Shown: positions 28,684 through 38,700 of the stretch, in pieces
Layout of the letters: the number at the start of each line of letters is the position of its first letter
How positions within the stretch are numbered: the stretch's first letter is position 1
The notes under the pieces: generated by a model
Told to the model about the DNA's origin: nothing
The model's database searches: none
Seen by the model: only the letters and a program-made list of their open reading frames with translations
Program-made: the position numbers and the translations under genes
Assembly (NCBI GenBank): GCA_945831805.1
Contig: CAMADY010000012.1
Location: forward strand, 1-45,639
Direction of reading: 5' to 3'
Source of the DNA: an uncultured Prevotellaceae bacterium
Lineage (GTDB): Bacteria; Bacteroidota; Bacteroidia; Bacteroidales; Bacteroidaceae
Length of the DNA stretch: 45,639 nucleotides

Positions 28684-30234
28684 GTGGCAATTAAGAAAAA
28701 ACCAGTTTCTCCTCGTCAGAAGATGATCAACCTCATGTATGTGGTTCTGATGGCGATGCTCGCAATGAACGTCTCTACGGAGGTGCTAAACGGATTCTCC
28801 ATTGTGGAAGAGAGCCTCAACCGCTCTACGGAAAATGCCTCAAGGGAGAACAACGGCATCTTCAGCGACTTCGAGACGCAGATGAAGAGCAATCCGCAGA
28901 AGACCCGCGTGTGGTACGAGAAGGCAAAGGTGGTGAAGCAGCTGAGCGACGAGCTCTACAACTTCGCCGAAGAACTGAAGGTAGCCATCGTTAGGGAGGC
29001 TGACGGCGACGAGGGAGACATCCATAACATAAAGAACAAGGAAGACCTTGAGGCTGCTGCACAGGTGATGCTTGCACCGGGCAGGGCAAAGGGGCCGAAG
29101 CTCCAGAAGATGATCGAGGACTTCCGCTTCCGCCTCACCAGCCTTACCAACGACGACCGCCTGCACAAGATGCTTGCCAACAACCTCAACACGGAGGTGT
29201 CGGAGAAGGCTAAGGCGCTTGGCAAGAACTGGCAGGAGTATATGTTTGAGGACATGCCGGTAGCAGCGGCGGTGACGCTTCTCTCTAAGCTGCAGAGCGA
29301 CGTGCGCTATGCAGAGGGTGAGGTGCTGCATACCCTCGTAAGCAATATCGACCTCAAGGATATCCGCGTCAACAAGCTCTCGGCATTCGTTATTCCTGAC
29401 GCAAAGACCGTCATCCGCGGAGAGAAGTTCTCTGCACAGATTGTCATGGCGGCGATAGATACCACCCAGCAGCCACAGATATACATCGGTGGCCGTGAGG
29501 TTCAGCTGAAGAACAATACATACGAGTTCATTGCGGGCAAGACCGGCGACTTCGAACTTCGTGGCTATATGACGATGCGCGACGGCAGCGGAGAGATCCT
29601 CAAGCGCGACTTCTCGCAGAAATATACAGTAGTAGATCCATCGGCTACCGTCTCGGCAGACCTTATGAACGTGCTCTATGCCGGTTATACCAACCCTATC
29701 AGCGTCAGCATTCCTGGCGTGCCTCTCAACAAGGTGCAGGCAACGATGTCCGGCGGCTCGCTGACACCGGTGGGACCAGGCAAGTACATAGCACGCCCTG
29801 CTGCCGTAGGCAAGGATGTGACGATTTCGGTAGCAAGCCTTCAGAGCGGCAAGCCACAGCAGATGGGACAGTTCACGTTCCACGTGCGCAAGCTGCCTGA
29901 CCCAACGGCATACATACAGGTCGGCGACAACAGATTCCGTGGTGGCGGTCTCGCCAAGGGCTCGCTCCTCGGTGCTACAGGCATACGCGCTGCCATCGAC
30001 GATGGACTCCTCGACATAGAGTTCAAGGTGACGGGCTTCGAGGCTGTATTCTTCGACAACATGGGTAATGCAGTGCCTATCATAAGCAATGGCGCTTCGT
30101 TCTCTCCACGTCAGCAGGATACGTTCCGTAAGCTCTCACGCTCAAAGCGATTCTACATCTCCAAGATACAGGCTATCGGTCCTGACGGAATACAGCGTCA
30201 GCTCCCAGCATCCATGGAGGTCATCATAAAGTAG
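28684..30234 (+). CDS. gldM: T9SS motor protein GldM/PorM (GTG start)
   Basis: (M)AIKKKPVSPRQKMINLMYVVLMAMLAMNVSTEVLNGFSIVEESL. Confidence 0.96.
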   Translation: MAIKKKPVSPRQKMINLMYVVLMAMLAMNVSTEVLNGFSIVEESLNRSTENASRENNGIFSDFETQMKSNPQKTRVWYEKAKVVKQLSDELYNFAEELKVAIVREADGDEGDIHNIKNKEDLEAAAQVMLAPGRAKGPKLQKMIEDFRFRLTSLTNDDRLHKMLANNLNTEVSEKAKALGKNWQEYMFEDMPVAAAVTLLSKLQSDVRYAEGEVLHTLVSNIDLKDIRVNKLSAFVIPDAKTVIRGEKFSAQIVMAAIDTTQQPQIYIGGREVQLKNNTYEFIAGKTGDFELRGYMTMRDGSGEILKRDFSQKYTVVDPSATVSADLMNVLYAGYTNPISVSIPGVPLNKVQATMSGGSLTPVGPGKYIARPAAVGKDVTISVASLQSGKPQQMGQFTFHVRKLPDPTAYIQVGDNRFRGGGLAKGSLLGATGIRAAIDDGLLDIEFKVTGFEAVFFDNMGNAVPIISNGASFSPRQQDTFRKLSRSKRFYISKIQAIGPDGIQRQLPASMEVIIK

Positions 30235-30284
30235 CAGCAATGTTCTTTGCAGTGCTTCCGCAAAGCTAATCAAAAAATAATTCT

Positions 30285-31400
30285 TTGAAAATGAAAAAGT
30301 TCCTAACGCTATTCTTAATTTTCAATTTTCAATTCTCGATTGTCAGCCTGACAAACGCACAGCCTGCGGCCCGCCGTAACCAGCAGAAGACGGCAGCAGC
30401 CCAGCAGAAGGCTAACACTTCGTTGACAACACGTGCGCAGATATCATTCCCAACGGCACCAAAGCTGGAGGAGGATGTGGTATGGCGTAGAGATATCTAT
30501 CGTGAGATAAACCTTAAGGAGGGAGCAAACTCCGGATTGTACTATCCGGTGGAGCCTGTCGGTTCGCAGATGAACCTCTTTACCTATCTCTTCAAACTCG
30601 TGCTCTCAGGAAAGGTGAAGGCCTATGAGTATCGCCTCGATGGCAATGAGTCGTTCGAGCCCGATGCTGTAGTGAAGCCTCTTGCGCTGCTCGATAACTA
30701 CCACATCTACTACGAGAAGAAGGACGGTAAACTGAAACTTGACAACTCGGATATTCCTTCGCGAGAGGTGATGTCGTATTATATTAAGGAGTCGGCATAT
30801 TACGACCAGAGGAGTGCTACGTTCCACAACAACGTGATAGCCCTCTGTCCTATCATGTCGCGCGAGGACGACTTCAGTTCCACGGCTTCCACATACCCGC
30901 TCTTCTGGGTGAAGTACTCCGACGTTGCGCCGTTCCTTACCAAGCAGACAATCATGACCAGCGATATCAACAATGCGTCCATCATGAGCATTGACGATTA
31001 CTTCGTGAAGAATATGTATCGTGGTAAGATATACAAGACGAACAACATGCTTGGACAGACTCTTGCGCAGTATTGTCGTCTTGACACCATACCTGACTCG
31101 GATGATCGTGAGAACGTGGAGAAGCAGGTACTTTCGAAGGAGCAGAACCGTATCGAGCGCGAGCTTATTGCCTTTGAGCAGAACATCTGGGGCGACAAGG
31201 CACGCAAGGACTCTCTCGACTCCATAGCAAAGGTTCGTGCAGCGCAGCCAAAGCAGAAGAAGTCGCTCTTCAAGAAGCGCTCCGATGCTACCGTTGATCA
31301 GGCAGAGCCAGCGCCAAAGGAGACAAAGGTAAAGGCTCCGAAGCAGAAGGCTGCATCGACATCGTCGGCTCGTGTTAGCGTTCGCAGACAGCGTCATTAA
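30285..31400 (+). CDS. gldN: T9SS ring protein GldN/PorN
   Basis: DVVWRRDIYREINLKEGANSGLYYPVEPVGSQMNLFTYLFKLVLSGKVKAYEYRLDGNE... Confidence 0.95.
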   Translation: MKMKKFLTLFLIFNFQFSIVSLTNAQPAARRNQQKTAAAQQKANTSLTTRAQISFPTAPKLEEDVVWRRDIYREINLKEGANSGLYYPVEPVGSQMNLFTYLFKLVLSGKVKAYEYRLDGNESFEPDAVVKPLALLDNYHIYYEKKDGKLKLDNSDIPSREVMSYYIKESAYYDQRSATFHNNVIALCPIMSREDDFSSTASTYPLFWVKYSDVAPFLTKQTIMTSDINNASIMSIDDYFVKNMYRGKIYKTNNMLGQTLAQYCRLDTIPDSDDRENVEKQVLSKEQNRIERELIAFEQNIWGDKARKDSLDSIAKVRAAQPKQKKSLFKKRSDATVDQAEPAPKETKVKAPKQKAASTSSARVSVRRQRH

Positions 31401-31417
31401 ACAATCCCCTTTATCTC

Positions 31418-31481
31418 GGCGGTGTTTCCGCCAAGCATAAAAAGTATATTTAAAGCAATTTTACCGGCGGTGTTTTCCGCC
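31418..31481 (+). repeat. Two copies of a GGCGG-N5/6-CCGCC hairpin, 48 bp apart
   Basis: ggcggtgtttccgcc (31418-31432) and ggcggtgttttccgcc (31466-31481). Confidence 0.9.
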
Positions 31482-31501
31482 AACCTTATAAAAAAATAGC
31501 A

Positions 31502-32098
31502 ATGAAGAAATCATTATTCATCGCAATCCTCTCTATCATGATGATTGCCATGCCATCAAAGGCAGAAGTTAATTTCGGTATCCGTGGAGGTTATAACATA
31601 ACAAATCTCACCGGAGGTTTCACCCAAGACAATAAGTCAGGATTCTATGTAGGTCCTACGGTGAAGTTCACAGTGCCAATAGTTGGACTTTCGCTTGATG
31701 CGTCAGCACTCTACGATCAGCGTGGTGTAAAAATTAATGGCTCTGATGAGTCATTAAAGTTGCAGAGCATCAACATTCCAATCAACATACGCTATGGACT
31801 TGGCCTCTCTTCCCTTGTCAACGTATTTGCGTTTGCTGGTCCTCAGTTCGGTTTCAACCTTTCATCTGACAAGGCTATAGATATGGGTTCTGTCTCTGGC
31901 TGGACGTTCCGTTCAAGCAATTTCTCACTGAACTTCGGTATCGGTGCTACCGTGATGAAGCATGTTGAGATAAAGGCAAACTACAACCTCGCTCTTGGCA
32001 GAACCGCAAATCTTACCTACGCTGATGGTCTCGGAAACGTTATCAGTGCTGATACGAAGTACAATGCATGGCAGATTGGTGCCTGCTACTGGTTTTAA
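31502..32098 (+). CDS. Outer-membrane beta-barrel protein
   Basis: Signal peptide, then EVNFGIRGGYNITNLTGGFTQDNKSGFYVGPTVKFTVP...FAGPQFGFNLS...ANYNLALGR; PorT/OMP_b-brl_2-like. Confidence 0.85.
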   Translation: MKKSLFIAILSIMMIAMPSKAEVNFGIRGGYNITNLTGGFTQDNKSGFYVGPTVKFTVPIVGLSLDASALYDQRGVKINGSDESLKLQSINIPINIRYGLGLSSLVNVFAFAGPQFGFNLSSDKAIDMGSVSGWTFRSSNFSLNFGIGATVMKHVEIKANYNLALGRTANLTYADGLGNVISADTKYNAWQIGACYWF

Positions 32099-32179
32099 GT
32101 AATTCATAATTATTCGCAGAGCTCATCAAGCTCTGCAAATCATAATTCATAGTCCATAATTTCTAAATTATTCAGATAA

Positions 32180-32962
32180 TTGGAAAAGACAATCATCATA
32201 ACTGGTGGTAGCTCTGGTATAGGCAGGGCTACTGCCATTCTGTTTTCAGAGAAGGGTCATCGTGTCTATGAGTTTTCGCGACATGGAGAGAGCAAGGATG
32301 GCATAACGCATATCGACTGCGACGTGACATCTCCTGACGACTGCCGGAAGGCTGTGAAGCAGGTCATCGACGAGACCCAGCGCATTGACGTGCTGGTGTC
32401 GAATGCTGGTATGGGAATCTCTGGCTCGGTGGAGTTTACGGAGCTTACGGACATCAAGCGCCAGTTCGACGTCAACCTCTTCGGTGCCATAAACATCACT
32501 CAGGCGGTGCTGCCACAGATGCGCCTGCAGCGATTTGGCCGCATCATCTTCGTCAGCAGTCTGGCGGCTGTCTTCCCTATACCCTATCAGGGATTCTATT
32601 CCGCTTCGAAGTCCGCACTCAACAGTGTGGCATTGGCACTCCGCAACGAACTCGCACCGTTCGGCATCGATGTATGCTGCATGCTCCCGGGCGATGTGGC
32701 GACGGGATTTACCGCGGTACGAAAGAAGACGATAGCAGGTTCTGATGTATATACCCACATGGAGAAGGCTGTCAGCAATATGGAGCGCGACGAGCAGAAC
32801 GGCCTGCAGCCTATCAGCATAGCACGTAAGATATACTCTCTCTCGGAAGCTGTTGTGACGCCATGCTACTCAACGACAGGCATACAGTATAAACTCTTCA
32901 TGGTGCTGCGGAAGTTCCTTTCCACAACGCTCATCAACCGAATCTTAGGTAAGATGTATTAG
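32180..32962 (+). CDS. SDR-family oxidoreductase (TTG start)
   Basis: KTIIITGGSSGIGRATAILFSEKGHRVYEFSR...LVSNAGMGISGS...YSASKSALNSVALALRNEL. Confidence 0.93.
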   Translation: MEKTIIITGGSSGIGRATAILFSEKGHRVYEFSRHGESKDGITHIDCDVTSPDDCRKAVKQVIDETQRIDVLVSNAGMGISGSVEFTELTDIKRQFDVNLFGAINITQAVLPQMRLQRFGRIIFVSSLAAVFPIPYQGFYSASKSALNSVALALRNELAPFGIDVCCMLPGDVATGFTAVRKKTIAGSDVYTHMEKAVSNMERDEQNGLQPISIARKIYSLSEAVVTPCYSTTGIQYKLFMVLRKFLSTTLINRILGKMY

Positions 32963-33015
32963 AAGAGAAAGAAACCGATGGTTGTCACTCCCCCCAAAAA
33001 AAACTACCACCCCCA

Positions 33016-33050
33016 CCCATCACCCAATACCCAACACCCAACCCCCAATC
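33016..33050. repeat. Five 7-bp units directly upstream of a TTG start candidate
   Basis: cccatca|cccaata|cccaaca|cccaacc|cccaatc. Confidence 0.95.
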
Positions 33051-33052
33051 AA

Positions 33053-35629
33053 TTGAATACCTACACCGGACTCACTGCCTCTCAGGTAGAGGCAAGTCGC
33101 AAGAAACATGGTGAGAACATACTCACCCCACCAGAGAAGGAGTCGCTGCTGAAGCGGTTTCTTCAGACCCTCACGGGTCCTTTCGGACACCTCATCAAAG
33201 GCTGTGAAGATGGCGATATGCTCGTCTTCATACTTGAGATGGCTGCCATCCTTTCACTCGGCATCTCGTTGTCGGAGTATAACGGATGGCTGGGACTTCC
33301 TGTATCTCCAGACGGTGCCAAGGTGTTCTTTGAACCTGCCGGCATTATCATTGCCATAATCCTCGCATCGGGGGTAGGATTCCTTGCCGAGGTGAAGGCA
33401 GAGCGGGAGTTTGAGGTTCTTAATCACGTCAACGATGACGAGCCGGTAACGGTGATTCGTGATTCCCATGCTCAGAATATCCCAAAGCGTGAGGTCGTTG
33501 TGGATGACATCCTCGTTCTTACAACAGGTGAGGAGATTCCAGCCGACGCAGAGCTCCTCGAAGCAACACACCTCTCCGTTGATGAGTCAACACTAACCGG
33601 CGAACCGCTGACCCGCAAACAAGTAACCACCACCCACCACCCATCACCCACCACCCAGGAAACCACCTACCCGGTGAACCATCTCTACCGTGGCACGAAG
33701 GTAATGGAGGGTCATGCCGTGGCACGAGTCTTCGCTGTCGGCGACAATACGGAGAACGGCAAGGTCTTCACGGCTTCAAAGATTGACGACGGCAAGAAGA
33801 CACCTCTTAACGAACAGTTCGACAGACTCGGCATCCTCATTACCGCTGTCAGCTGTGTAGTGGGAGTACTCGTGCTTGTAGGACGCATCGCCATCTATCT
33901 GCACGTCAACAGTTTCCCTACGGGCGACGAATGGGGCGAGGCAATAGCATACCTCCTCCAGAGCATCATGATTGCCGTAACGCTTGTCGTGTGTGCAGTG
34001 CCCGAAGGTCTCCCGATGGCCGTTACCATGGCGCTGGCATACTCCATGCGCAGGATGCTCAAGACGAACAATCTGGTTCGCAAGATGCACGCCTGCGAGA
34101 CGATGGGTGCAACTACCGTCATCTGTACCGACAAGACCGGTACCCTTACGATGAACCAGATGCGCATTGCCGATGCGCTATATAACGAGGAAGACGTCAA
34201 CGTGCTCCATCTCGATATGGCCGTCAACAGCACTGCCATGCTTGACGCACAGACGGTTCTGGGAAATCCAACGGAGGGCGCACTGCTCCTCTGGCTCAAA
34301 GACAAAGGCATCGACTATCGTCAGCTGCGTGAGCAGAACCAGAAGATTGACGAGCAGCCGTTCACCACGGAGACGAAGTATATGTCCACTACCATTGCTG
34401 ACGGTACTGTCCTCCTCAAAGGCGCTCCGGAGGTGATAATGTCCATGTGTACGGACTTCCGCATCAACAGGGATGAAGCAGAGACAAGGTTAAGGGAGTG
34501 GCAGTCAAAGGCAATGCGTACGCTCGCCTTCGCCGTGACATCATCGGAGAAGGGTGGGGAGAACGTAACGAGATTGATAGGTGTGGTAGCTATCATGGAC
34601 CCTGTCCGTCAGGATGTTCCGCCTGCCATACAGCGATGCCTCAAAGCCGGCATAAAGGTGAAGATCGTTACCGGCGATGCACCGGAGACCGCTCGCGAGA
34701 TATACCGTCAGATATTCGGCGTAATGCCACAGAAGGTAGTGCTGGGCTCTGCCGAAACGGCCGAACTGGCAGCGGCGGACATCATAGCTCGTGCACGTCC
34801 GATGGACAAGCGCCGACTTGTCGAGGCACTGCAGAAACAGGGTGAGGTAGTGGCTGTAACAGGCGACGGCACCAACGATGCGCCAGCCCTCAAGACCGCA
34901 GATGTAGGTCTATCGATGGGCGACGGCACGAGCGTGGCGAAGGAAGCCTCCGACATCACTATCATCGACAACTCCTTCTCCTCCATCGCCAAGGCAGTGA
35001 TGTGGGGCCGCTCGCTGTATATCAACATCCAGCGATTCATTCTCTTCCAGCTTACCGTCAATTTAACGGCATGCCTTGTGGTGATGGTGGGCAGTTTCAT
35101 GACCACCGATCCGCCACTCACCGTAACGCAGATGCTGTGGGTAAACCTCATTATGGACACCTTCGCTGCTGTGGCATTGGCGTCGTTGCCGCCTCAGGAG
35201 GCTGTGATGAACCAGCAGCCACGCAACCGCAGGACGAACATCATAGACCGCAAGATGGCTATCGACCTTATAGGTACGGGAGTATATTTCACCTTGCTGA
35301 TGCTTGGCTTGCTGAGCGTGTTCGGTTCGATGAACGGAACGGAGAAGGCCGTATTCTTCACGTTCTTCATATTGCTGCAGTTCTGGAACCTCTTTGCTGC
35401 CAAGAATTTCAAGTCGGAGAAGTCTATTTTCTGCTTCAGCAATCCTAAGAGCGAGAAGAGTTTCTGGTTCATTGCCACCATAATATTCCTTGGTCAGCTG
35501 CTCATTGTCTCCGTAGCGTACAATTTCTTTAATATCGAGCAGCTCGACCCTACGCTGACCTGCATGGTTATCATTGCTACATTTGTTGTGGTAGCCATCT
35601 CGCGTATCCTTAAACTATTCAATAGGTAG
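33053..35629 (+). CDS. Calcium-translocating P-type ATPase (PMCA-like); ORF open from 32978, TTG at 33053 preferred
   Basis: SVDESTLTGEP, CTDKTGTLTMNQM, VTGDGTNDAPALKTADVGLSMGDGTSVAKEASDI; conserved N-terminus appears to begin at NTYTGLTASQVEASRKKHGENILTPP. Confidence 0.93.
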   Translation: MNTYTGLTASQVEASRKKHGENILTPPEKESLLKRFLQTLTGPFGHLIKGCEDGDMLVFILEMAAILSLGISLSEYNGWLGLPVSPDGAKVFFEPAGIIIAIILASGVGFLAEVKAEREFEVLNHVNDDEPVTVIRDSHAQNIPKREVVVDDILVLTTGEEIPADAELLEATHLSVDESTLTGEPLTRKQVTTTHHPSPTTQETTYPVNHLYRGTKVMEGHAVARVFAVGDNTENGKVFTASKIDDGKKTPLNEQFDRLGILITAVSCVVGVLVLVGRIAIYLHVNSFPTGDEWGEAIAYLLQSIMIAVTLVVCAVPEGLPMAVTMALAYSMRRMLKTNNLVRKMHACETMGATTVICTDKTGTLTMNQMRIADALYNEEDVNVLHLDMAVNSTAMLDAQTVLGNPTEGALLLWLKDKGIDYRQLREQNQKIDEQPFTTETKYMSTTIADGTVLLKGAPEVIMSMCTDFRINRDEAETRLREWQSKAMRTLAFAVTSSEKGGENVTRLIGVVAIMDPVRQDVPPAIQRCLKAGIKVKIVTGDAPETAREIYRQIFGVMPQKVVLGSAETAELAAADIIARARPMDKRRLVEALQKQGEVVAVTGDGTNDAPALKTADVGLSMGDGTSVAKEASDITIIDNSFSSIAKAVMWGRSLYINIQRFILFQLTVNLTACLVVMVGSFMTTDPPLTVTQMLWVNLIMDTFAAVALASLPPQEAVMNQQPRNRRTNIIDRKMAIDLIGTGVYFTLLMLGLLSVFGSMNGTEKAVFFTFFILLQFWNLFAAKNFKSEKSIFCFSNPKSEKSFWFIATIIFLGQLLIVSVAYNFFNIEQLDPTLTCMVIIATFVVVAISRILKLFNR
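33626..33660 (+). repeat. Five 7-bp units inside the ATPase coding sequence
   Basis: accacca|cccacca|cccatca|cccacca|cccagga, encoding ...QVTTTHHPSPTTQETTYP. Confidence 0.93.
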
Positions 35630-35690
35630 GGCATCAGAGCCATCAAAACAGAAACTGTTTAATAAGTAGGGCATTATATCCCTAAAAACA
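35611..35690. repeat. 40-bp diverged tandem duplication over the ATPase stop codon
   Basis: taaactattcaataggtagggcatcagagccatcaaaaca / gaaactgtttaataagtagggcattatatccctaaaaaca, 31/40 identical. Confidence 0.85.
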
Positions 35691-35724
35691 ATATGAGCTT
35701 CCCTAAATGGAGAAGCTCATATTG
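35689..35724 (-). terminator. dnaE terminator, 13-bp perfect stem overlapping the 3' end of the gene
   Basis: Minus strand caatatgagcttc-tccatttagg-gaagctcatattg-TTTTTAGGG; 10-nt loop contains the dnaE stop TAG. Confidence 0.85.
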
Positions 35725-38700
35725 CTACTGGACTTTATGAAGTCAACGAGGCGACGGTTTATCTTTACCCCTGGCAGCTTTGAAGAGAAGCGCACAGGAA
35801 GAGTGCTGATACTTGAGTCGCGTATGGAGAAGACAATCTGTGTGTTGCCGGGTGACTCCTTTATTATTGTCGCGAGGTCTGAGAGCGTACCTACAATGTG
35901 TTCGGTATCCTCCATAGCCTCGGCTATAGGGTCGTCTGCGTCATTGCCAGAGGTGGATGCGCCGTAGGTATCCTCATCGTCAGGCTTGATATATGCATCC
36001 ATGTTGATATGTATGGTAAGCTCTGAGATAGACTGCTCCGCCACATCGTGCAGGAAATCGACGCTGATGACGTTGAGGGAATACTGTCCCGTACCCTTGA
36101 ATCTCTCCTGACTCTTCATCCTTACATATACGGAACTGCCGAGGGTGAACATTCCCTGCCAGCGTACCCAGTCCTTATCGAAGAACACCAGCTCACCCTG
36201 ACCATGGAAGTCCTCCAGCGTTACGATGCCCATTGGCTTGCCAGTCTTCGTGAAGCGAGGTGTAACACCTGTCACGATGCCACCGAGCGTCAGCGTGTCA
36301 CGCTTTGCAAGAGCCTCACGGTCGGCATCCCTTGCTATCTCCTGGCAGGTAGTGTTGCACATACACTCCATCACGACCGAGTATTCATCAAGCGGATGTG
36401 CAGAGAGATAGATGCCCACGAGGTCGCGCTCGCGGTTCAGCTTGTCTATGGCACTCCAGCTCTCGGCCTTCGGGGGCTTTGGCTTGGAGATCTCCACCGC
36501 GTCGAAGTCACCGAAGAGCGACATCTTTGCCTCACTCTTCATCGTCTGATACTGCTGGCCGTAGCGAGATAGCTGACCTATGAACGTATCGTTGTTTGCG
36601 ATAGGTGCCAGATACTGCTCGCGCTCTATGCCGAAACAGTCGAGGGCTCCGGCGAGAGCCATGCACTCAAGGGCCTTCTTGTTCATGGCTGACGATGGCA
36701 CACGCTCCATCAAATCGTAGATGGTATTGTAAGGACCGTTCTTGCGTTCCTCTATTATAGCAATGGTGGCAGCCTCCGACATACCCTTTATGGCTGCCAG
36801 TCCGAAGCGTATCTCACCCTTCTTGTTAACACCGAAGTTAGCGTACGACTCGTTGACGTCAGGACCCAGCGTGGCGATGCCCATGGACTTGCACTCATCC
36901 ATAAGCTTCGTTATCTCCTTGATGTCCGAACGGCGGCGCGTCAGCAGGGCTGCCATGAACTCTGCTGGGTAGTTGGCCTTGAGGTATGCCGTCTGGTATG
37001 CCACCCAGGAGTAGCATGCGGCATGCGACTTGTTGAAGGCGTAGGAGGCGAACTTCTCCCAGTCGGCCCATATCTTCTCAAGCACCTTAGGGTCATGGCC
37101 GTTGCTCTTGCCACCCTCGATGAACTTTGGCTTCATGGCATCAACGATGTCCTTCTTCTTCTTACCCATAGCCTTACGAAGGGCGTCACTCTCACCTCGC
37201 GTGAAGTTGGCGAGCTGACGTGAGAGAAGCATCACCTGCTCCTGATATACCGTGATGCCGTAGGTGTCCTTGAGGTACTTCTCCATGCAGTCGATGTCGT
37301 ACGTGATAGGCTCACGGCCGTTCTTACGGGCAATGAACGATGGGATGTAGTCCATTGGTCCCGGACGGTACAGGGCGTTCATGGCGATGAGGTCCTCGAA
37401 GACCGTAGGGTGCAGCTCGCGCAGGTACTTCTGCATACCTGCCGACTCAAACTGGAAGGTGCCGATGGTCTGACCGCGCTGATAGAGTTCGTAGGTCTTG
37501 ACGTCGTCGATAGGGATGTGGTCAAGGTCTATGTCGATGCCCCGCGTAATCTTGATGTTCTTGCAGCACTCCTTCTGCTCAGAGAGGGTCTTCAGTCCGA
37601 GGAAGTCCATCTTGATGAGGCCTGTTGACTCAATGACGTGACCGTCATACTGCGTCACGGCGGTCTTCACGTCAGGGAAGTCCGGGTCGTCGGCAGTGCT
37701 CACCGGCACATGCTCGCTGATAGGGTCGCGGCAGATGATGAAGCCGCAGGCGTGGATACCGGTACCTCGCACCGTTCCCTCAAGCATCTTCGCATACTTG
37801 ATGGTGTTTGCCTCCGCAGGAATGATACTTGCCTCCGCCTGCTGAAGCTCCGGACAGACGGGCTTTCCGGTAGAGTCGTTCTTAAGATAGTTAGGGAGCT
37901 TTGACTTCATGCCGTCCGGCAGACGGTCGGGCATTGCCTTGCACCAGCCGTTGACGACAGGCAGTGGCACCTTCTCCACTCGCGCTACATCCTTGATGGC
38001 ATTCTTCGCTGCCATCGTGCCGTAGGTTATGATGTGCGCACAGTTCTCATGGCCGTACTTATCCATTACCCAGCGCAATACCTTGCCTCGGCCGTCATCG
38101 TCGAAGTCGGTATCGATATCAGGGAGGGAGATACGGTCTGGATTAAGGAAACGCTCGAAAAGGAGGTCGTACTTCAGAGGGTCTATCTTCGTGATACCCA
38201 GACAGTATGCTACAACGGAGCCTGCAGCGGAGCCACGGCCCGGTCCTACCCATACTCCAAGTTCCTTACGGGCGGAGTTGATGAAGTCTGACACGATGAG
38301 GAAGTAGCCCGGGAATCCCATCGTCTTCATGATGTGGAGCTCGAACCTCACGCGCTCATCAACCTCCTTTGGAATGCCGTGCTCCATAGCCCACTGCGAC
38401 AGTTCGTCAGGCTGCAGCGCCTTGCCGTCGGGTATCTCCGTATAGGTGTCTGTATAGCGGTTGGTAGCACCCTCGTAGGCAAGCTTTCCGAGATAGTCTG
38501 CCTCGAACTTGATGCGGTAGAGCTTCTCGTAGCCGCCGAGCTTCTTGATCTTCTTCTTGGCATCCTCCTCGGGCAGCTGGTTCTTCCAGTATTCGTCAGA
38601 CGTGAACTCGTTGTAGAGGTCGTTCTCGGAGAAGCGCTCATGCCACTGATCCTCCTTGCCGAAAGCCTCCGGAATAGGGAAGAACGGCATGATAGGGTCT

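Noticed and set aside
28840-29883. 347-aa minus-strand ORF opposite gldM
   Set aside because: Shadow ORF with Leu/His/Arg-biased composition.
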